Source of the DNA: Methanocorpusculum sp.
Lineage (GTDB): Archaea; Halobacteriota; Methanomicrobia; Methanomicrobiales; Methanocorpusculaceae
DNA length: 64,000 bases
Assembly (NCBI GenBank): GCA_017408885.1
Contig: JAFQTT010000003.1
Coordinates: 248,001-312,000 of the forward strand
Direction of reading: 5' to 3'
In this document: positions 35,239 to 45,284 of the stretch, in pieces
How positions within the stretch are numbered: position 1 is the stretch's first letter
Layout: each line of letters starts with the position of its first letter
Made by a program: the position numbers and the translations under genes
The notes under the pieces: model-generated
What the model was told of the DNA's origin: nothing
Seen by the model: the letters and a program-made list of their open reading frames with translations, nothing else
Database searches by the model: none

Positions 35239-36576
35239 TTAGAACATACCGATAATATTTGTGATGAAAATTATCGCAATACATGCAGGACAAACAATCT
35301 TCAGCATAAACCATAGTCCCTTTCGTGCAATGCCCTTCTCTTTTAAGTTCATCTCATCCAGGATAACCTTTGGTTTGACAAAGTAAGCAACAAGAATACA
35401 GGTGAAGAAGACCATAAGCGGCATCAATATTGTTCCGCTCATGAAATCGAAGAACTCAAGAAGGTACATATCACCAATCTGAATCCAGTTTAATGCACCA
35501 TATCCAAGCGAGATGAATCCTCCAAGGATGAGCGTGTAAACACTCATAATAATTACACCCTTTAAACGTGAGAATCCAAGTCTGTCCTTTAATGCGGTAA
35601 CGATTACCTCGAACTCCGCAATCGTCGAAGTAAGAGCAGCTAAGGATAACAAAATAAAGAATGCGCCGCCGCTAACCGTTCCAAACGGCATCATGTCAAA
35701 AACCATCGGAAGTGATTCAAACATTCCGCCTGAGCCAACGGCAGCCGGATTGCCGTTCGTGTAGAGATAACTAGCCGGGACAATAAGGGCTCCTGCAAGC
35801 ATGGAGACGAGGAATGTGAAAAAGACAGTTGAACATGAGGACTTAATGACATTGACCTTCTTGGAAAGATACGATCCAAAGGTTACCATCACACCAAGAC
35901 CAAGAGACAGCGAGTAGAACACCTGCCCCAAAGCCGCAAGTACTGCATCAGGCGTAAAATTATCAAAGTTCGGGGCAAGGAAATAAACAAGTCCGTCAAG
36001 TGCTCCTGGGAGAGACAGACAGTCAATGGCGAGAATTGCGATTAAGAAGACTTCTATCGGCATCACAATCTTGCAAACCCGCTCAATTCCGGCCTGTACA
36101 CCAAAGTACACAATAACAGCGGCCACTGCAATATAGAGTATCAGCCATAAGAGCGGCTCGAAGTTTGAGGCGATGTAGGTCGAATAGAATCCGGCTTCAG
36201 CTGCTGCCGATCCGCTGCCTGACATATAGAGGAAGCTGTACTTTGTGATACATGCACCGAGAACCGCAAAGTAGGGCTGACTGAGTGCACAGACGAGAAC
36301 ACATATGATTCCAAGGAATCCGAACTTCGGGTTCAGTTTTCCAAACGCATCGAGAACGCCAACCCCGGTTTTTCTGCCGATGGAAAACTCAACCGCAAGA
36401 AGGGTGATTCCAAGAGTTAAGAGGATTGCAACATAGCAGAGGATGAATATTCCGCCGCCGTGTTCTGCTGCCAGATACGGAAATCTCCATATACATCCAA
36501 GGCCGACGGCTGTTCCGGCGGCTGTTAAAATAAAACTCAGCGAACCGGTAAATCCTCCGCGTTCTCCATCTGCCAT
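35239..36576 (-). CDS. Sodium-dependent transporter, neurotransmitter:sodium symporter family
   Basis: 445 aa with 11-12 helices in a LeuT fold. TM1 signature GTAVGLGCIWRFPYLAAEHGGGIFI; TM6-TM8 region with SLSLGLGVMVTFGSYL and the Na2-site-like helix LSLAALTSTIAEFEVIVTAL. Takes up an amino acid with sodium. Substrate not deducible. Confidence 0.94.
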   Translation of the reverse strand: MADGERGGFTGSLSFILTAAGTAVGLGCIWRFPYLAAEHGGGIFILCYVAILLTLGITLLAVEFSIGRKTGVGVLDAFGKLNPKFGFLGIICVLVCALSQPYFAVLGACITKYSFLYMSGSGSAAAEAGFYSTYIASNFEPLLWLILYIAVAAVIVYFGVQAGIERVCKIVMPIEVFLIAILAIDCLSLPGALDGLVYFLAPNFDNFTPDAVLAALGQVFYSLSLGLGVMVTFGSYLSKKVNVIKSSCSTVFFTFLVSMLAGALIVPASYLYTNGNPAAVGSGGMFESLPMVFDMMPFGTVSGGAFFILLSLAALTSTIAEFEVIVTALKDRLGFSRLKGVIIMSVYTLILGGFISLGYGALNWIQIGDMYLLEFFDFMSGTILMPLMVFFTCILVAYFVKPKVILDEMNLKEKGIARKGLWFMLKIVCPACIAIIFITNIIGMF

Positions 36577-36694
36577 GTTTGATTATATGACGCATGAGAT
36601 GATAATGATTGGGATTTATTTGGCTTTGTCCCTAAATTGAATAATCATGTGTTTTCATAAGCTCCGGATACATGAAAAAAAGGGTTGTTGATTT

Positions 36695-37732
36695 TTAGAT
36701 AAGAGGGAGCTTTCTCTGGGAAAATGTTGCGACAGCCAAATAGAGTGCGATTAATGCCGGAATTCCGTTGACCGCGACAGCCAGAATCATAATTCCTGCA
36801 CTCGCGGCAACAGGTCCAATGAAGTAACTAACCCCGTAAACCACAAACATAAGTCCGGGAAGGATACGGGATTCGGTTCTGAGAACTGCAAAGATTCCAA
36901 GGACGATAAAGAGAATTCCTAAGATGAACTCAGAGGTAGCTCCAATTACAGAACTTACGGCAAGGAGACTGCCTGCAAGCAGGAACATCACCGGAGTAAA
37001 CCTCATCTTGGCAACAGCGAAGAGCAGGATGCTTACTAAAATCAGAAGAGCTGCATAAACTCCATCGAGTGCGTAAATTGTGTTGGCAACAATTTCGGAT
37101 TTATTGAAGAGATAGTAAATTGCCCAGACAAGCATGCTTGCCGAAATCGTGAGATAACCAAGAGCAGATGCAGACTTCTTGAAATCAGTCTCCTGATCTG
37201 CGGTTAAGATCTTTGAGCATGGGAAGCAGATTCTTTCAGATGCACAGGCAAAGGCATAGTAGAGGGCAATAACAGTCAGGATAAGGCGGGTGTATCCAAT
37301 AACAGAAGACATAATCTCCTCAGACGGGATGATATAGCTAACAGTCGTGAAGAGTGCCTGTAATGCGATAAGTATTGCAAGCGGATATTTTGCTTTGTCT
37401 TTTGCTGTTAAAAGAATTACTGCCAGAATCAGGAGGAACAGATACAGAATAATATTGATACCCGGGCTTACAAAACCGGTTGCTAACATCAAAAGCTTTA
37501 TCGAGCCGAGCATAAGGAAGGTAATTGCCGTCAGGTCACGCTTTCCGATTACTGCAAGAAGAACTCCAACTAATAGAAGGAGAAGTGTGCTGATAATAGT
37601 TATGTTCTTCTGCTCAGCTCCGACAGTTCCGGAGAGATATGATACTCCGATAGCCAGAGTAGATACGGCAAATACAAAGAATCCTGCGGCAGACAAATAG
37701 TTCCGCATTTCATTTTTTGCGTTTTCATCCAT
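36695..37732 (-). CDS. Duplicated multi-pass membrane protein, unknown function
   Basis: 345 aa with about ten to twelve helices. Two similar halves (about 8-150 and 180-340), each opening with a YL.A/S..A...FA.....-like helix, point to internal duplication. The linker carries a CFPCSK Cys pair. No transporter signature recognised. Monocistronic between NSS and the surface protein. Confidence 0.75.
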   Translation of the reverse strand: MDENAKNEMRNYLSAAGFFVFAVSTLAIGVSYLSGTVGAEQKNITIISTLLLLLVGVLLAVIGKRDLTAITFLMLGSIKLLMLATGFVSPGINIILYLFLLILAVILLTAKDKAKYPLAILIALQALFTTVSYIIPSEEIMSSVIGYTRLILTVIALYYAFACASERICFPCSKILTADQETDFKKSASALGYLTISASMLVWAIYYLFNKSEIVANTIYALDGVYAALLILVSILLFAVAKMRFTPVMFLLAGSLLAVSSVIGATSEFILGILFIVLGIFAVLRTESRILPGLMFVVYGVSYFIGPVAASAGIMILAVAVNGIPALIALYLAVATFSQRKLPLI

Positions 37733-37922
37733 AGTAAATACTCCAAGTAAGACCAGAGAGAAACAGTCTACATCCTACTGTAGATGGATAATATGTTTTT
37801 ATACATGATAAAATGTTGTCAGGGTATGTACTTTGAATAATTTTTGAACTAAGAAAAACCATCAGCCAACAAAGCAGGCTTTTATGAAGAAAAGATTTGG
37901 TCAGAGTTATCTCTGACAGATG

Positions 37923-40886
37923 TTATCTTTTTCTAAGCAGTACGGCAGTACCAAGTCCGGCGAGTACTGCAAGGAACGGCATGGGACTTTCTGGAATTTC
38001 CGGAATCTCAGGGTTCTCTACCGGCTCTTCTGCAGCAACGAACGGGCTTTCCTCGTGTTCTTCGATGAAGACTGCGGCAAATGGAGATAAGCCGTTGTAG
38101 TGGACTTTGTACTGTCCGTTTCCGAGGTCTTCGACTTTGCAGTCTTCCCAGACGCCGTCTTTGTAGTGTCCGACTGCGAGCTTCTTGCCTTCTGGGACAG
38201 CAGCATCCAGAACGAAGTATCCGGAGGATTTGACTTTAACCGGCTTTCCTTCTGTGTCAACAACTGCAAGGTCAAGAATTACGTGTACGTCTTCTGTTGT
38301 GACATCGCTTGGAAGGAGGACTGTATCTTTGTTTCCTTCAGTCACCATGACAGATGCTCCGGGGTTTTCTTCTGCAATCTCTTCAGGTACTGCAACGCTC
38401 TGGATGATTTCGGTGTCTTCGAGTTCAACAACGGTTACTGTCTCTCCGGTTTCAAGGACTTCGGTGTTCTCTTCGCTTACGACGATTTCTTTGGTGTCTT
38501 CCACGATGGTTTCAGACGGAGTGATAATTCCAGGCTCAGACGGTTCTTCCGGAATTTCAGGCTCTACAGGTTTAGAGGGTTTGGATGGTTTGGAACTGCT
38601 GCCGCTGTTTCCGCTTGGGGTGTCATCTTTCTGCAAATATTCGATAACAACATATTTGTATTCAGACCCCACTTCAGTCACAACAGACGGACTGACCTCT
38701 GAGAGACCCGTTCCTTCGATGTTCTCTGACGCCCGTACAGTAAGAGTTGAAGCAACAATGAGTCTATCTGAGGAGTCCGAAGCGGCAAATGCCCAATTGT
38801 CCCCGATTGCAGTTATCTTTCCGCCGGTGATTTCACTTTTGTGATCGCCAACACCGTATGCATATCCTAAATCACCAGTTACTTTTGCCCTTGTGCTGAC
38901 CACTCCGTTTGTCAGGGCAAATACACCGCCATAGTCGACATAGACACCACAGGCATCACCATCAGTCGCTTCTGCATCTGCGTATATCGAACCTTCAGAG
39001 ATTGTGATTTCTGATTCTGCACTGAGACCATATGCATCTGCCTTTTCAGTTGCTTTGGCATTTGCTGTTACCACGCCGCCAGAGATTTCAATTACGCCCC
39101 GTTGTGACTGGATACTGTAGGCAGAAATGTCATACTCAGATTCACCACCTGCTTTTGCATTTACAGTTACTTCACCGCCGGAGATGAAAATATCATCCCG
39201 ATAACTGTAGAGACCATAGGCAGGACCGTTGAGCGAGATAGCATTTACGGTCACAGCCCCACTGGAAATGACAACATCAGAATAGGAGATGATGCCCTGA
39301 GTAAGACATTCAGCAGCAGTTGCCTGTACATCTACAGTAACTGTACCTCCGGAGATTTCTATGGCTCCTTCCACATCGATACCGGATGCAGACAGGCCGG
39401 TTACCTCAGTTACCGTAATTTCAGTAGTGTCAGAGATTGTGAGATATCCATCGTAAACGATGATGCCATAGGCATACACATGAGAGGGAATCTCAGATTC
39501 ACTGTATGCAGTCACATCTGCTACATTTACCTTCGCAGAGTCGGAGATTAAGAGGTTGTCGTATGTATAGATGCCATAGGCGGAATCATCGGTTGAATTA
39601 ACTGCGGTTACTTTTACCTCAGCAGTGTCGGATATGATGAAGTCGCCATATACACAAATACCAGCGGAACAACAACCGGTTACCTCAGATACTGTCACCG
39701 TTGCAGAATCGGAAATTACAAGGTCTCCATCATCAACATAGATTCCATATGCCTCAGATGATTCATAATTTGCAGTTACCTCTGCTACATCTACCTTCGC
39801 AGAGTCAGAGATAGTAAGAGTACTGGCCGCAGACAGACCACAAACCATAGATTCACCAGTCACACGTATCGAAATCTCAGCGGAGTCAGAGATACTGGTA
39901 CTACCGATTGGAGAAAAAAGACCGCGAACAATGCCGACGCCGGTTACATCTGCTGTTACTTTTCCACCAGATATGATAATATCCCCAAATGTCATGATGC
40001 CGGTGGTAGAATTGCCATTTACGATTACTGCAACCTCACTGCCTAAGATAGTAACACCCCCAGCCGTGATGCCAGTGATGTCAGTATTGCCATTTGCGAG
40101 CACTTCAACCTTTCCGCCGGAGATGGTAAGGTTTTCTTCGGACCAGATACTTTCGGCGGAACCGTTAATGGAAGTCACATTTACTATTACAGTTCCCCCT
40201 TCAATGTCAACATCAGAAAAAGAACCAATACCTTCAGCACGACCAGAGGCACCAGTTGCCTGTGCATCTACAGTTACCGTACCGCCGGAGATTTCGATGA
40301 TACCGGCTGCTGTGATACCATATGCGACATACTCACTGGTTACTTCCGTAACTGTCACAGTTCCGCTGATGACACTGAAATCATTACCTGCACGGATGCC
40401 ACATGCAATGTGCATCCCTGTTGTATTTGCATGAACCTCCACGATACCGCTTTGGATAGTGATATTCTCAGATGAGTATATACCGGAAACCCTCTTAGAC
40501 GTGCCCGCTGTCGTGACATTCAGAAAGCCTTCGATACCGTCCTGAACTGTAAGATTACCTAACACATAAATGCCATAGAGAGATGAACCAACCTCACATC
40601 CGCCCGTAATGTTGTTTGTGCCGTTGAGTTCGATAATCAAGTCCCCGGCACCTGTGGCATTGATATACTCCCATGTGCCGCCATTAAGCGTTAGTGTCTC
40701 GTTCAAAGAATCATACGCCCAGTTATCACCAGAAGCAGGAGTACCCAATGTAATATCAATACCTGAAGCCCCTGCCGCTCCGGCAAATCCCGCAGTTAAA
40801 ACAATCAGACAAAACAGAACCCCAAGAACCCTAAGCGATTTCCAATGAGGGGGGGTTGCCTTCGACTCGAAGCGTACATTTCTCAT
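37923..40886 (-). CDS. Large repetitive cell-surface protein with C-terminal sorting tail
   Basis: 987 aa from MRNVRFESK, where GAGG sits 8 bases upstream; the frame opens 29 codons earlier. Signal peptide around LRVLGVLFCLIVLTAGFAGAAGA. Residues about 90-730 are beta-rich repeats built on ISGGTVTV/ISDSAKVNVAEVT units, carbohydrate-binding or adhesin-like. A Ser/Pro/Glu linker and two globular segments follow. The end is SPMPFLAVLAGLGTAVLLRKR-type (short motif, hydrophobic helix, basic tail), as processed by archaeosortase-like enzymes. A C7 tract lies 11 codons after the start. Confidence 0.9.
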   Translation of the reverse strand: MRNVRFESKATPPHWKSLRVLGVLFCLIVLTAGFAGAAGASGIDITLGTPASGDNWAYDSLNETLTLNGGTWEYINATGAGDLIIELNGTNNITGGCEVGSSLYGIYVLGNLTVQDGIEGFLNVTTAGTSKRVSGIYSSENITIQSGIVEVHANTTGMHIACGIRAGNDFSVISGTVTVTEVTSEYVAYGITAAGIIEISGGTVTVDAQATGASGRAEGIGSFSDVDIEGGTVIVNVTSINGSAESIWSEENLTISGGKVEVLANGNTDITGITAGGVTILGSEVAVIVNGNSTTGIMTFGDIIISGGKVTADVTGVGIVRGLFSPIGSTSISDSAEISIRVTGESMVCGLSAASTLTISDSAKVDVAEVTANYESSEAYGIYVDDGDLVISDSATVTVSEVTGCCSAGICVYGDFIISDTAEVKVTAVNSTDDSAYGIYTYDNLLISDSAKVNVADVTAYSESEIPSHVYAYGIIVYDGYLTISDTTEITVTEVTGLSASGIDVEGAIEISGGTVTVDVQATAAECLTQGIISYSDVVISSGAVTVNAISLNGPAYGLYSYRDDIFISGGEVTVNAKAGGESEYDISAYSIQSQRGVIEISGGVVTANAKATEKADAYGLSAESEITISEGSIYADAEATDGDACGVYVDYGGVFALTNGVVSTRAKVTGDLGYAYGVGDHKSEITGGKITAIGDNWAFAASDSSDRLIVASTLTVRASENIEGTGLSEVSPSVVTEVGSEYKYVVIEYLQKDDTPSGNSGSSSKPSKPSKPVEPEIPEEPSEPGIITPSETIVEDTKEIVVSEENTEVLETGETVTVVELEDTEIIQSVAVPEEIAEENPGASVMVTEGNKDTVLLPSDVTTEDVHVILDLAVVDTEGKPVKVKSSGYFVLDAAVPEGKKLAVGHYKDGVWEDCKVEDLGNGQYKVHYNGLSPFAAVFIEEHEESPFVAAEEPVENPEIPEIPESPMPFLAVLAGLGTAVLLRKR

Positions 40887-41041
40887 AAGAATCCTCACAA
40901 ATGGTCGATAGACAATATCTGTGTTTTTGCTGTACATAAAAATTCCGAGAGCAAAAGCGATACAGTAGTTCAATAAATTTTATTTGTCTGTGTTTTTACT
41001 AAAGACACCCATGTCCCACAGAAAAACCTCCTAAAAAATAT

Positions 41042-42232
41042 TCAGTGATGTTCTACTTCAAAGGACATCACTTCATTCCACGGAAGAACAACCCACTCGC
41101 CGTCTCTTACCTGCATCACGTCATAGACCGGATATCTGTCCCCATTTTCATCGAAGACAATAGCTCCTGAAAGCCCAACATACCTGATATCCAAAAGACC
41201 ATCACGAATCTGTTCAGCAGTGTATCCTCTGCTGTTGACTGCTTCTGAGACCATCATCATCGCATCATATCCGTAGATTGAGTCCTGAATTTTCATTGGA
41301 GCATGGAACTTATCCTCATATCGTTTGGCATACGTTACATCCGATCCCTTCTTGGAAGGTACTGCGGCAATAACTCCTTCTGCAAACACACCGGAACTTG
41401 CAACCTCGGAGCTTGCCGAGTTATCAGTCACAAACCACTGCGGAGAAAGACCTTCTGCATCAGCTTTCTTCATAAGCTCGACAAAACTTGCCGAGTTTGG
41501 AGTGACAGCAAACACTGCATCGGGATTAATCTGCTTCATCAGATAAACAGCCGCATCGATATCGAACTCAGTCTCATAAGTCTCGAGCGGAATCTCAACT
41601 ACTGCCTTTGGCTCTTTGTGATACTTCGCAAGCTCTTCTACGAACAGATCCACAAGACCAATTCCGTAACTGTCGTCGGTGTGGAGGATCATGATATCTT
41701 CAAATGCCTCATTTCCGCCGACAATTTTTCCAAGACCAAGCCCTAAGTACCTGTCAGAGGAAACCGTTCTGAACACATAGTCACGATACTCGGTAAGTTC
41801 ATCCGTTGTCGCACCCGGAGAGAGCAGAACAACTCCCAGAACCTCCGCATACTTGGCAATTGCAAGCGCCTCAGTCGAGGTCATAGGACCTATGACAACC
41901 GGATATCCTTCGTTGTAAATCTCAAGGAAGGTGTTTAAAAGTGACATGGTGTCACCTTTCGTATCGAAGTACTCAACGACATATGTCCTGCCTCCCGGAA
42001 GCACATGATAATTCAGCTCTTCAACTGCAATCTCGACACCGCGGGCGTACTCGATTCCAAACTCCTCCATGCCTCCTGAAAACGGCAGAAGAACAGCCAC
42101 GCGGATCTCATTATCCTCCGGATAGTCGCCGACCGAGACGAACAGGAGATTTACCAGAATCACAAGAATTGCAATCATGATAATTGTACCCTTCTTCGGA
42201 AGACCGATGCGGTGCTCTTCGTCACGGCTCAT
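41042..42232 (-). CDS. Membrane-anchored amino-acid-type substrate-binding protein (LivK/Peripla_BP_6)
   Basis: 396 aa. One N-terminal membrane helix (about 16-34), no lipobox Cys, then a periplasmic-binding fold: VAVLLPFSGGMEEFGIEYARGVEIAVEEL, VVIGPMTSTEALAIAKYAEVLGV and ILHTDDSYGIGL. Such proteins feed branched-chain amino-acid ABC transporters or receptors, but no ABC permease or ATPase is nearby. Overlaps the NRAMP-like/5TMR gene upstream by four bases, so both are one operon. Confidence 0.88.
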   Translation of the reverse strand: MSRDEEHRIGLPKKGTIIMIAILVILVNLLFVSVGDYPEDNEIRVAVLLPFSGGMEEFGIEYARGVEIAVEELNYHVLPGGRTYVVEYFDTKGDTMSLLNTFLEIYNEGYPVVIGPMTSTEALAIAKYAEVLGVVLLSPGATTDELTEYRDYVFRTVSSDRYLGLGLGKIVGGNEAFEDIMILHTDDSYGIGLVDLFVEELAKYHKEPKAVVEIPLETYETEFDIDAAVYLMKQINPDAVFAVTPNSASFVELMKKADAEGLSPQWFVTDNSASSEVASSGVFAEGVIAAVPSKKGSDVTYAKRYEDKFHAPMKIQDSIYGYDAMMMVSEAVNSRGYTAEQIRDGLLDIRYVGLSGAIVFDENGDRYPVYDVMQVRDGEWVVLPWNEVMSFEVEHH

Positions 42233-44211
42233 TTGGCATCCTCCTCGTGAGAGATAAGACTTCGAATCTCTGCTGCGATGCTCTTTGGCGTCATCTTTTT
42301 CAGACCACTTTCAAGAAGCGGGAACTTCTGCGAGAAGTGGGCAAAAATCATCAGACCTGCGGCGTTGACAATGGTCATCGGAAGAAGCGTTGTCACAATG
42401 ACGTCCTGAATCATTACAAAGGTCATAGAACCGGTTGCCAGAACATAGATCGGGAAGATGACAAGAAGATGTAAAAGCTCAACCACTGCCGCTATATACA
42501 CTGCCCGGCGCATTGTAAATCTGCCCTTCCATGAGCGAATGGCACATCCTGCAAGAACACCTGCCGCAAGCGTTGCAAGGAAACAGGGAACAGCAGTCAC
42601 TCCGCCAACAGAGAGACGATAGAGGCCGCCGATTAGAGCCGCAAAGAATCCGACAACAGGCCCTCCTAAAACTCCGGCGACCATAGCTCCAAGATCTCTG
42701 AAGTTTAGGATGTAGCTTCCATACTCTCCGGCAATGGTGATTCCGCTGTAGGTACCGTACACCGAGATGATTCCAAAGATGAAGATAACCCAGAACTTAT
42801 CGACGATGTTGGATGTCCCCGATGCCATCCGCTCGAAGGTCTTTGTACGGCAGAAGATATAGAAGATAACTGAACAGACTAAAACGCTTTCAAAGAGCGG
42901 AAGCCCGAACTCCAGAAATGAGCCTTCAATCAGAAGAGCCACATAAACAGACAACACGCTTCCGATACCAATCACCAGCATCCAGAGCCTGCTTGCCCGT
43001 GCATATTCAGGAAGGCGGGTGTTTACGTAAATCAGAATGAAGCCGAACACACCAAAGAGCAGTGCGCAAAGAACCGCACTCGTTCTGATGACTGCCATCG
43101 GCTGGTTGATTCCAATCGACAGAAGAATGATTGCGACAAATAACCAGATGAAGAACTGGTAAACTCTGCCGCTTTTGATTTTTGTCTTTCCGGCATTCTC
43201 CCGCATTGAGATGACAACACGCGTCAGTGCCTTGGCTCTTGCATCAATTCCGACAACAACAGAGCCGAAGAAGATAACTGCCACGAACAGCAGGAAGAGG
43301 TATGTACCGTACGGAATAGAGCTGAAAAGATAGAGAACCTGGGTGATTAGGATGTTTAAGTTAAGCTCTGCTCCGTGCGGCATAAAAGACACGGCAAATC
43401 CGGCATATCCAAGGCACATAAAGCCGAAGGTAACAAGAGCGACTATGAGGAAACCAAGCGCAATGTCGAAGTTTACACTCTTGATGAACTTCTTGAAAAA
43501 TGCCTCATTTCTAACATAACATCCCTCGCCTTCGAGTTCTTTTTTGTCGGTCTTTTCCTTGAGCCACACAGAGTAAAGCATTAAGTTAAGACCGGAACCG
43601 ACAACCCCAAGTATTGCAAGAATCGCAGTCTCTGAACCCGTTGGAATATTCGGGATGAGGCCTGATGTTATCATCTCGAAAGTGAACGGAAACGCAGAAA
43701 GAACAATAATCATAGATATTCCCATCACGAGAACGATTACGGCCATAATCTGCTCAAACTTGTGGTAGATGTGGGTTCGAAGAAGTGCCAGGGCTGCAAC
43801 AAGGAGTGTTATCGACAGAAGGAATATGGAAAATACTCCCGGTATAAGATAGTCGAGGAAGGTCGCAGCAAAAAGAACCATAGCCCCTATCGCAAACATC
43901 TCAAGACAGTAGGATACAATGACTAAAACCGGACCCCAGTTCTTCGGTCCCGGAAGTTTGGGTAAGACGTCGAAGATGGTCTGTCCTGTTGCAAGAGTAT
44001 ACCGGGCAATTCCGTTGGTGAATGCATATTTGAATAAGAGCGTGATAATGACTACCCAGAGTAGAGCAAGCCCGAAGTGTGCTCCAATCTCAATCGCTTC
44101 AGTGATTCCGGCCTCGCCTGCGGCAGTAATTGCCAGAAGAAGACCTGGTCCGAAGAACACAAACGTGTTTGCGAACCATTTCCTGAAACGGGACAGTCTG
44201 CTCTCCTTCAT
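42229..44211 (-). CDS. NRAMP-like transporter fused to a 5TMR_LYT-like membrane domain
   Basis: 660 aa. Residues about 12-470 follow the NRAMP fold (VFFGPGLLLAITAAGEAGITEA, AHFGLALLWVV, NWGPVLVIVSYCLEM). The metal-site motifs are replaced: DPGN of TM1 reads AGEAG (31-35), MPH of TM6 reads SGL (206-208). Residues about 480-600 resemble the 5TMR_LYT sensor domain (ILNFRDLGAMVAGVLGGP, ALIGGLYRLSVGG). A divalent metal substrate is therefore doubtful. Cotranscribed with a LivK-like protein and divergent from a BMP-like protein. Confidence 0.85.
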   Translation of the reverse strand: MKESRLSRFRKWFANTFVFFGPGLLLAITAAGEAGITEAIEIGAHFGLALLWVVIITLLFKYAFTNGIARYTLATGQTIFDVLPKLPGPKNWGPVLVIVSYCLEMFAIGAMVLFAATFLDYLIPGVFSIFLLSITLLVAALALLRTHIYHKFEQIMAVIVLVMGISMIIVLSAFPFTFEMITSGLIPNIPTGSETAILAILGVVGSGLNLMLYSVWLKEKTDKKELEGEGCYVRNEAFFKKFIKSVNFDIALGFLIVALVTFGFMCLGYAGFAVSFMPHGAELNLNILITQVLYLFSSIPYGTYLFLLFVAVIFFGSVVVGIDARAKALTRVVISMRENAGKTKIKSGRVYQFFIWLFVAIILLSIGINQPMAVIRTSAVLCALLFGVFGFILIYVNTRLPEYARASRLWMLVIGIGSVLSVYVALLIEGSFLEFGLPLFESVLVCSVIFYIFCRTKTFERMASGTSNIVDKFWVIFIFGIISVYGTYSGITIAGEYGSYILNFRDLGAMVAGVLGGPVVGFFAALIGGLYRLSVGGVTAVPCFLATLAAGVLAGCAIRSWKGRFTMRRAVYIAAVVELLHLLVIFPIYVLATGSMTFVMIQDVIVTTLLPMTIVNAAGLMIFAHFSQKFPLLESGLKKMTPKSIAAEIRSLISHEEDAK

Positions 44212-44255
44212 ATCAAGTAAATATTTGTATTGGGGAAATAAATACTATTGTAGAT

Positions 44256-45281
44256 ATGAAAATCCTCGACATTCTGGGCATAGCCGCAGTGATTCTGACA
44301 GTATGTTTTGTCGGCTATATTTTTACAGCAGACACACTGTTCGCCCCAGAGGAGGAGGAGTACACCGTTGGTCTGGTGATGGAGCTTGAAAGCGGTTTTG
44401 ATTCGTTTACTTTGCAGATTGCAGAAGGTGTCTATCTGCTAAGCAAGGAGGCAGGAGTAGTAACCGTTCCCTACATTGAAGACGCGGTAAGCAAGGTCTG
44501 GGGTTCGGCAGAAGAGCTGATTCACCAGCATGAAGCAGACCTAATTGTAACCGGCGGATATACGGTCATCGACTCGATGACCTCTTCAGCTCTGGCAAAT
44601 CCGAAGCAGAAGTATCTGATGGTGGATACGGACTATTCCGCAGGAGAACAGCCGGAGAATGTGGGAAATATTATTTTCCGCTCGAATGAGCCGAGTTATG
44701 TCGCAGGATATGTTGCCGGAATGGTGACTGAGTCAAAGATTATCGGATTCGTCGGAGGGGTGCAGACCTATATCGTAGAGGACTTCTACTATGGATTTGC
44801 CGCAGGAGTTGAGAGAGCGGAAAAGGAAAGAGGTGTTAATATCGAGGTTTTAGTCGACTACACCGGTTCGTTCCTCGAAACAGGTCTTGGCTACTCGTCT
44901 GCTCTTTCGATGTATGACGCAGGAGCAGACATTGTGTATCAGGTTGCCGGAACCTGCGGTACGGGTGTTATCGAAGCGGCAGACGACAGAGGAAAGTATG
45001 TAATCGGTGTTGATGTCGACCAGAGTTATCTTGCCCCTGATGCGGTGATTTTCAGTGTTGTAAAACACATACCTAAGGCAGTATCTGATACTGTTCTTCT
45101 CTACAAAGCAGGAGAGGATTTCAGCGGGGAGACAATCTCTTTAGGTTATTCAGACGGTGACTATGTGGGGCTTTCCGGATATATGAAGGATGTTATCCCA
45201 GAATCGGTTATCAAAAAAGCAGAGGCTGTTGAAAAAGAGATTGCAGAAGGAAAGCTCACTGTTCCTTCTGCACGTAATTAA
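44256..45281 (+). CDS. BMP/PnrA family membrane-anchored binding protein
   Basis: 341 aa. N-terminal membrane helix (about 5-26) without lipobox Cys, then the Bmp fold: ADLIVTGGYTVIDSM, YVAGYVAGMVTESKIIGFVGG, YYGFAAGVERAEKERG and GADIVYQVAGTCGTGVIEAA. Relatives bind nucleosides. It is transcribed divergently from the NRAMP-like gene across 44 bases, suggesting shared control. No ABC partners follow. Confidence 0.9.
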   Translation: MKILDILGIAAVILTVCFVGYIFTADTLFAPEEEEYTVGLVMELESGFDSFTLQIAEGVYLLSKEAGVVTVPYIEDAVSKVWGSAEELIHQHEADLIVTGGYTVIDSMTSSALANPKQKYLMVDTDYSAGEQPENVGNIIFRSNEPSYVAGYVAGMVTESKIIGFVGGVQTYIVEDFYYGFAAGVERAEKERGVNIEVLVDYTGSFLETGLGYSSALSMYDAGADIVYQVAGTCGTGVIEAADDRGKYVIGVDVDQSYLAPDAVIFSVVKHIPKAVSDTVLLYKAGEDFSGETISLGYSDGDYVGLSGYMKDVIPESVIKKAEAVEKEIAEGKLTVPSARN

Positions 45282-45284
45282 ATC

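Noticed and set aside
38185-40434. Plus-strand ORFs of 167-219 aa opposite the surface protein
   Set aside because: Mirror frames of the repetitive gene; Ser/Thr/Val-rich with no start signals.
37923-40886. CRISPR-like regularity in the repeat-rich surface gene
   Set aside because: Repeats are degenerate protein-coding units without identical direct repeats and unique spacers; no CRISPR array was seen in the window.
42229-44211. Simple manganese/iron NRAMP transporter
   Set aside because: Both metal-coordinating motifs are replaced, and a second membrane domain is fused.
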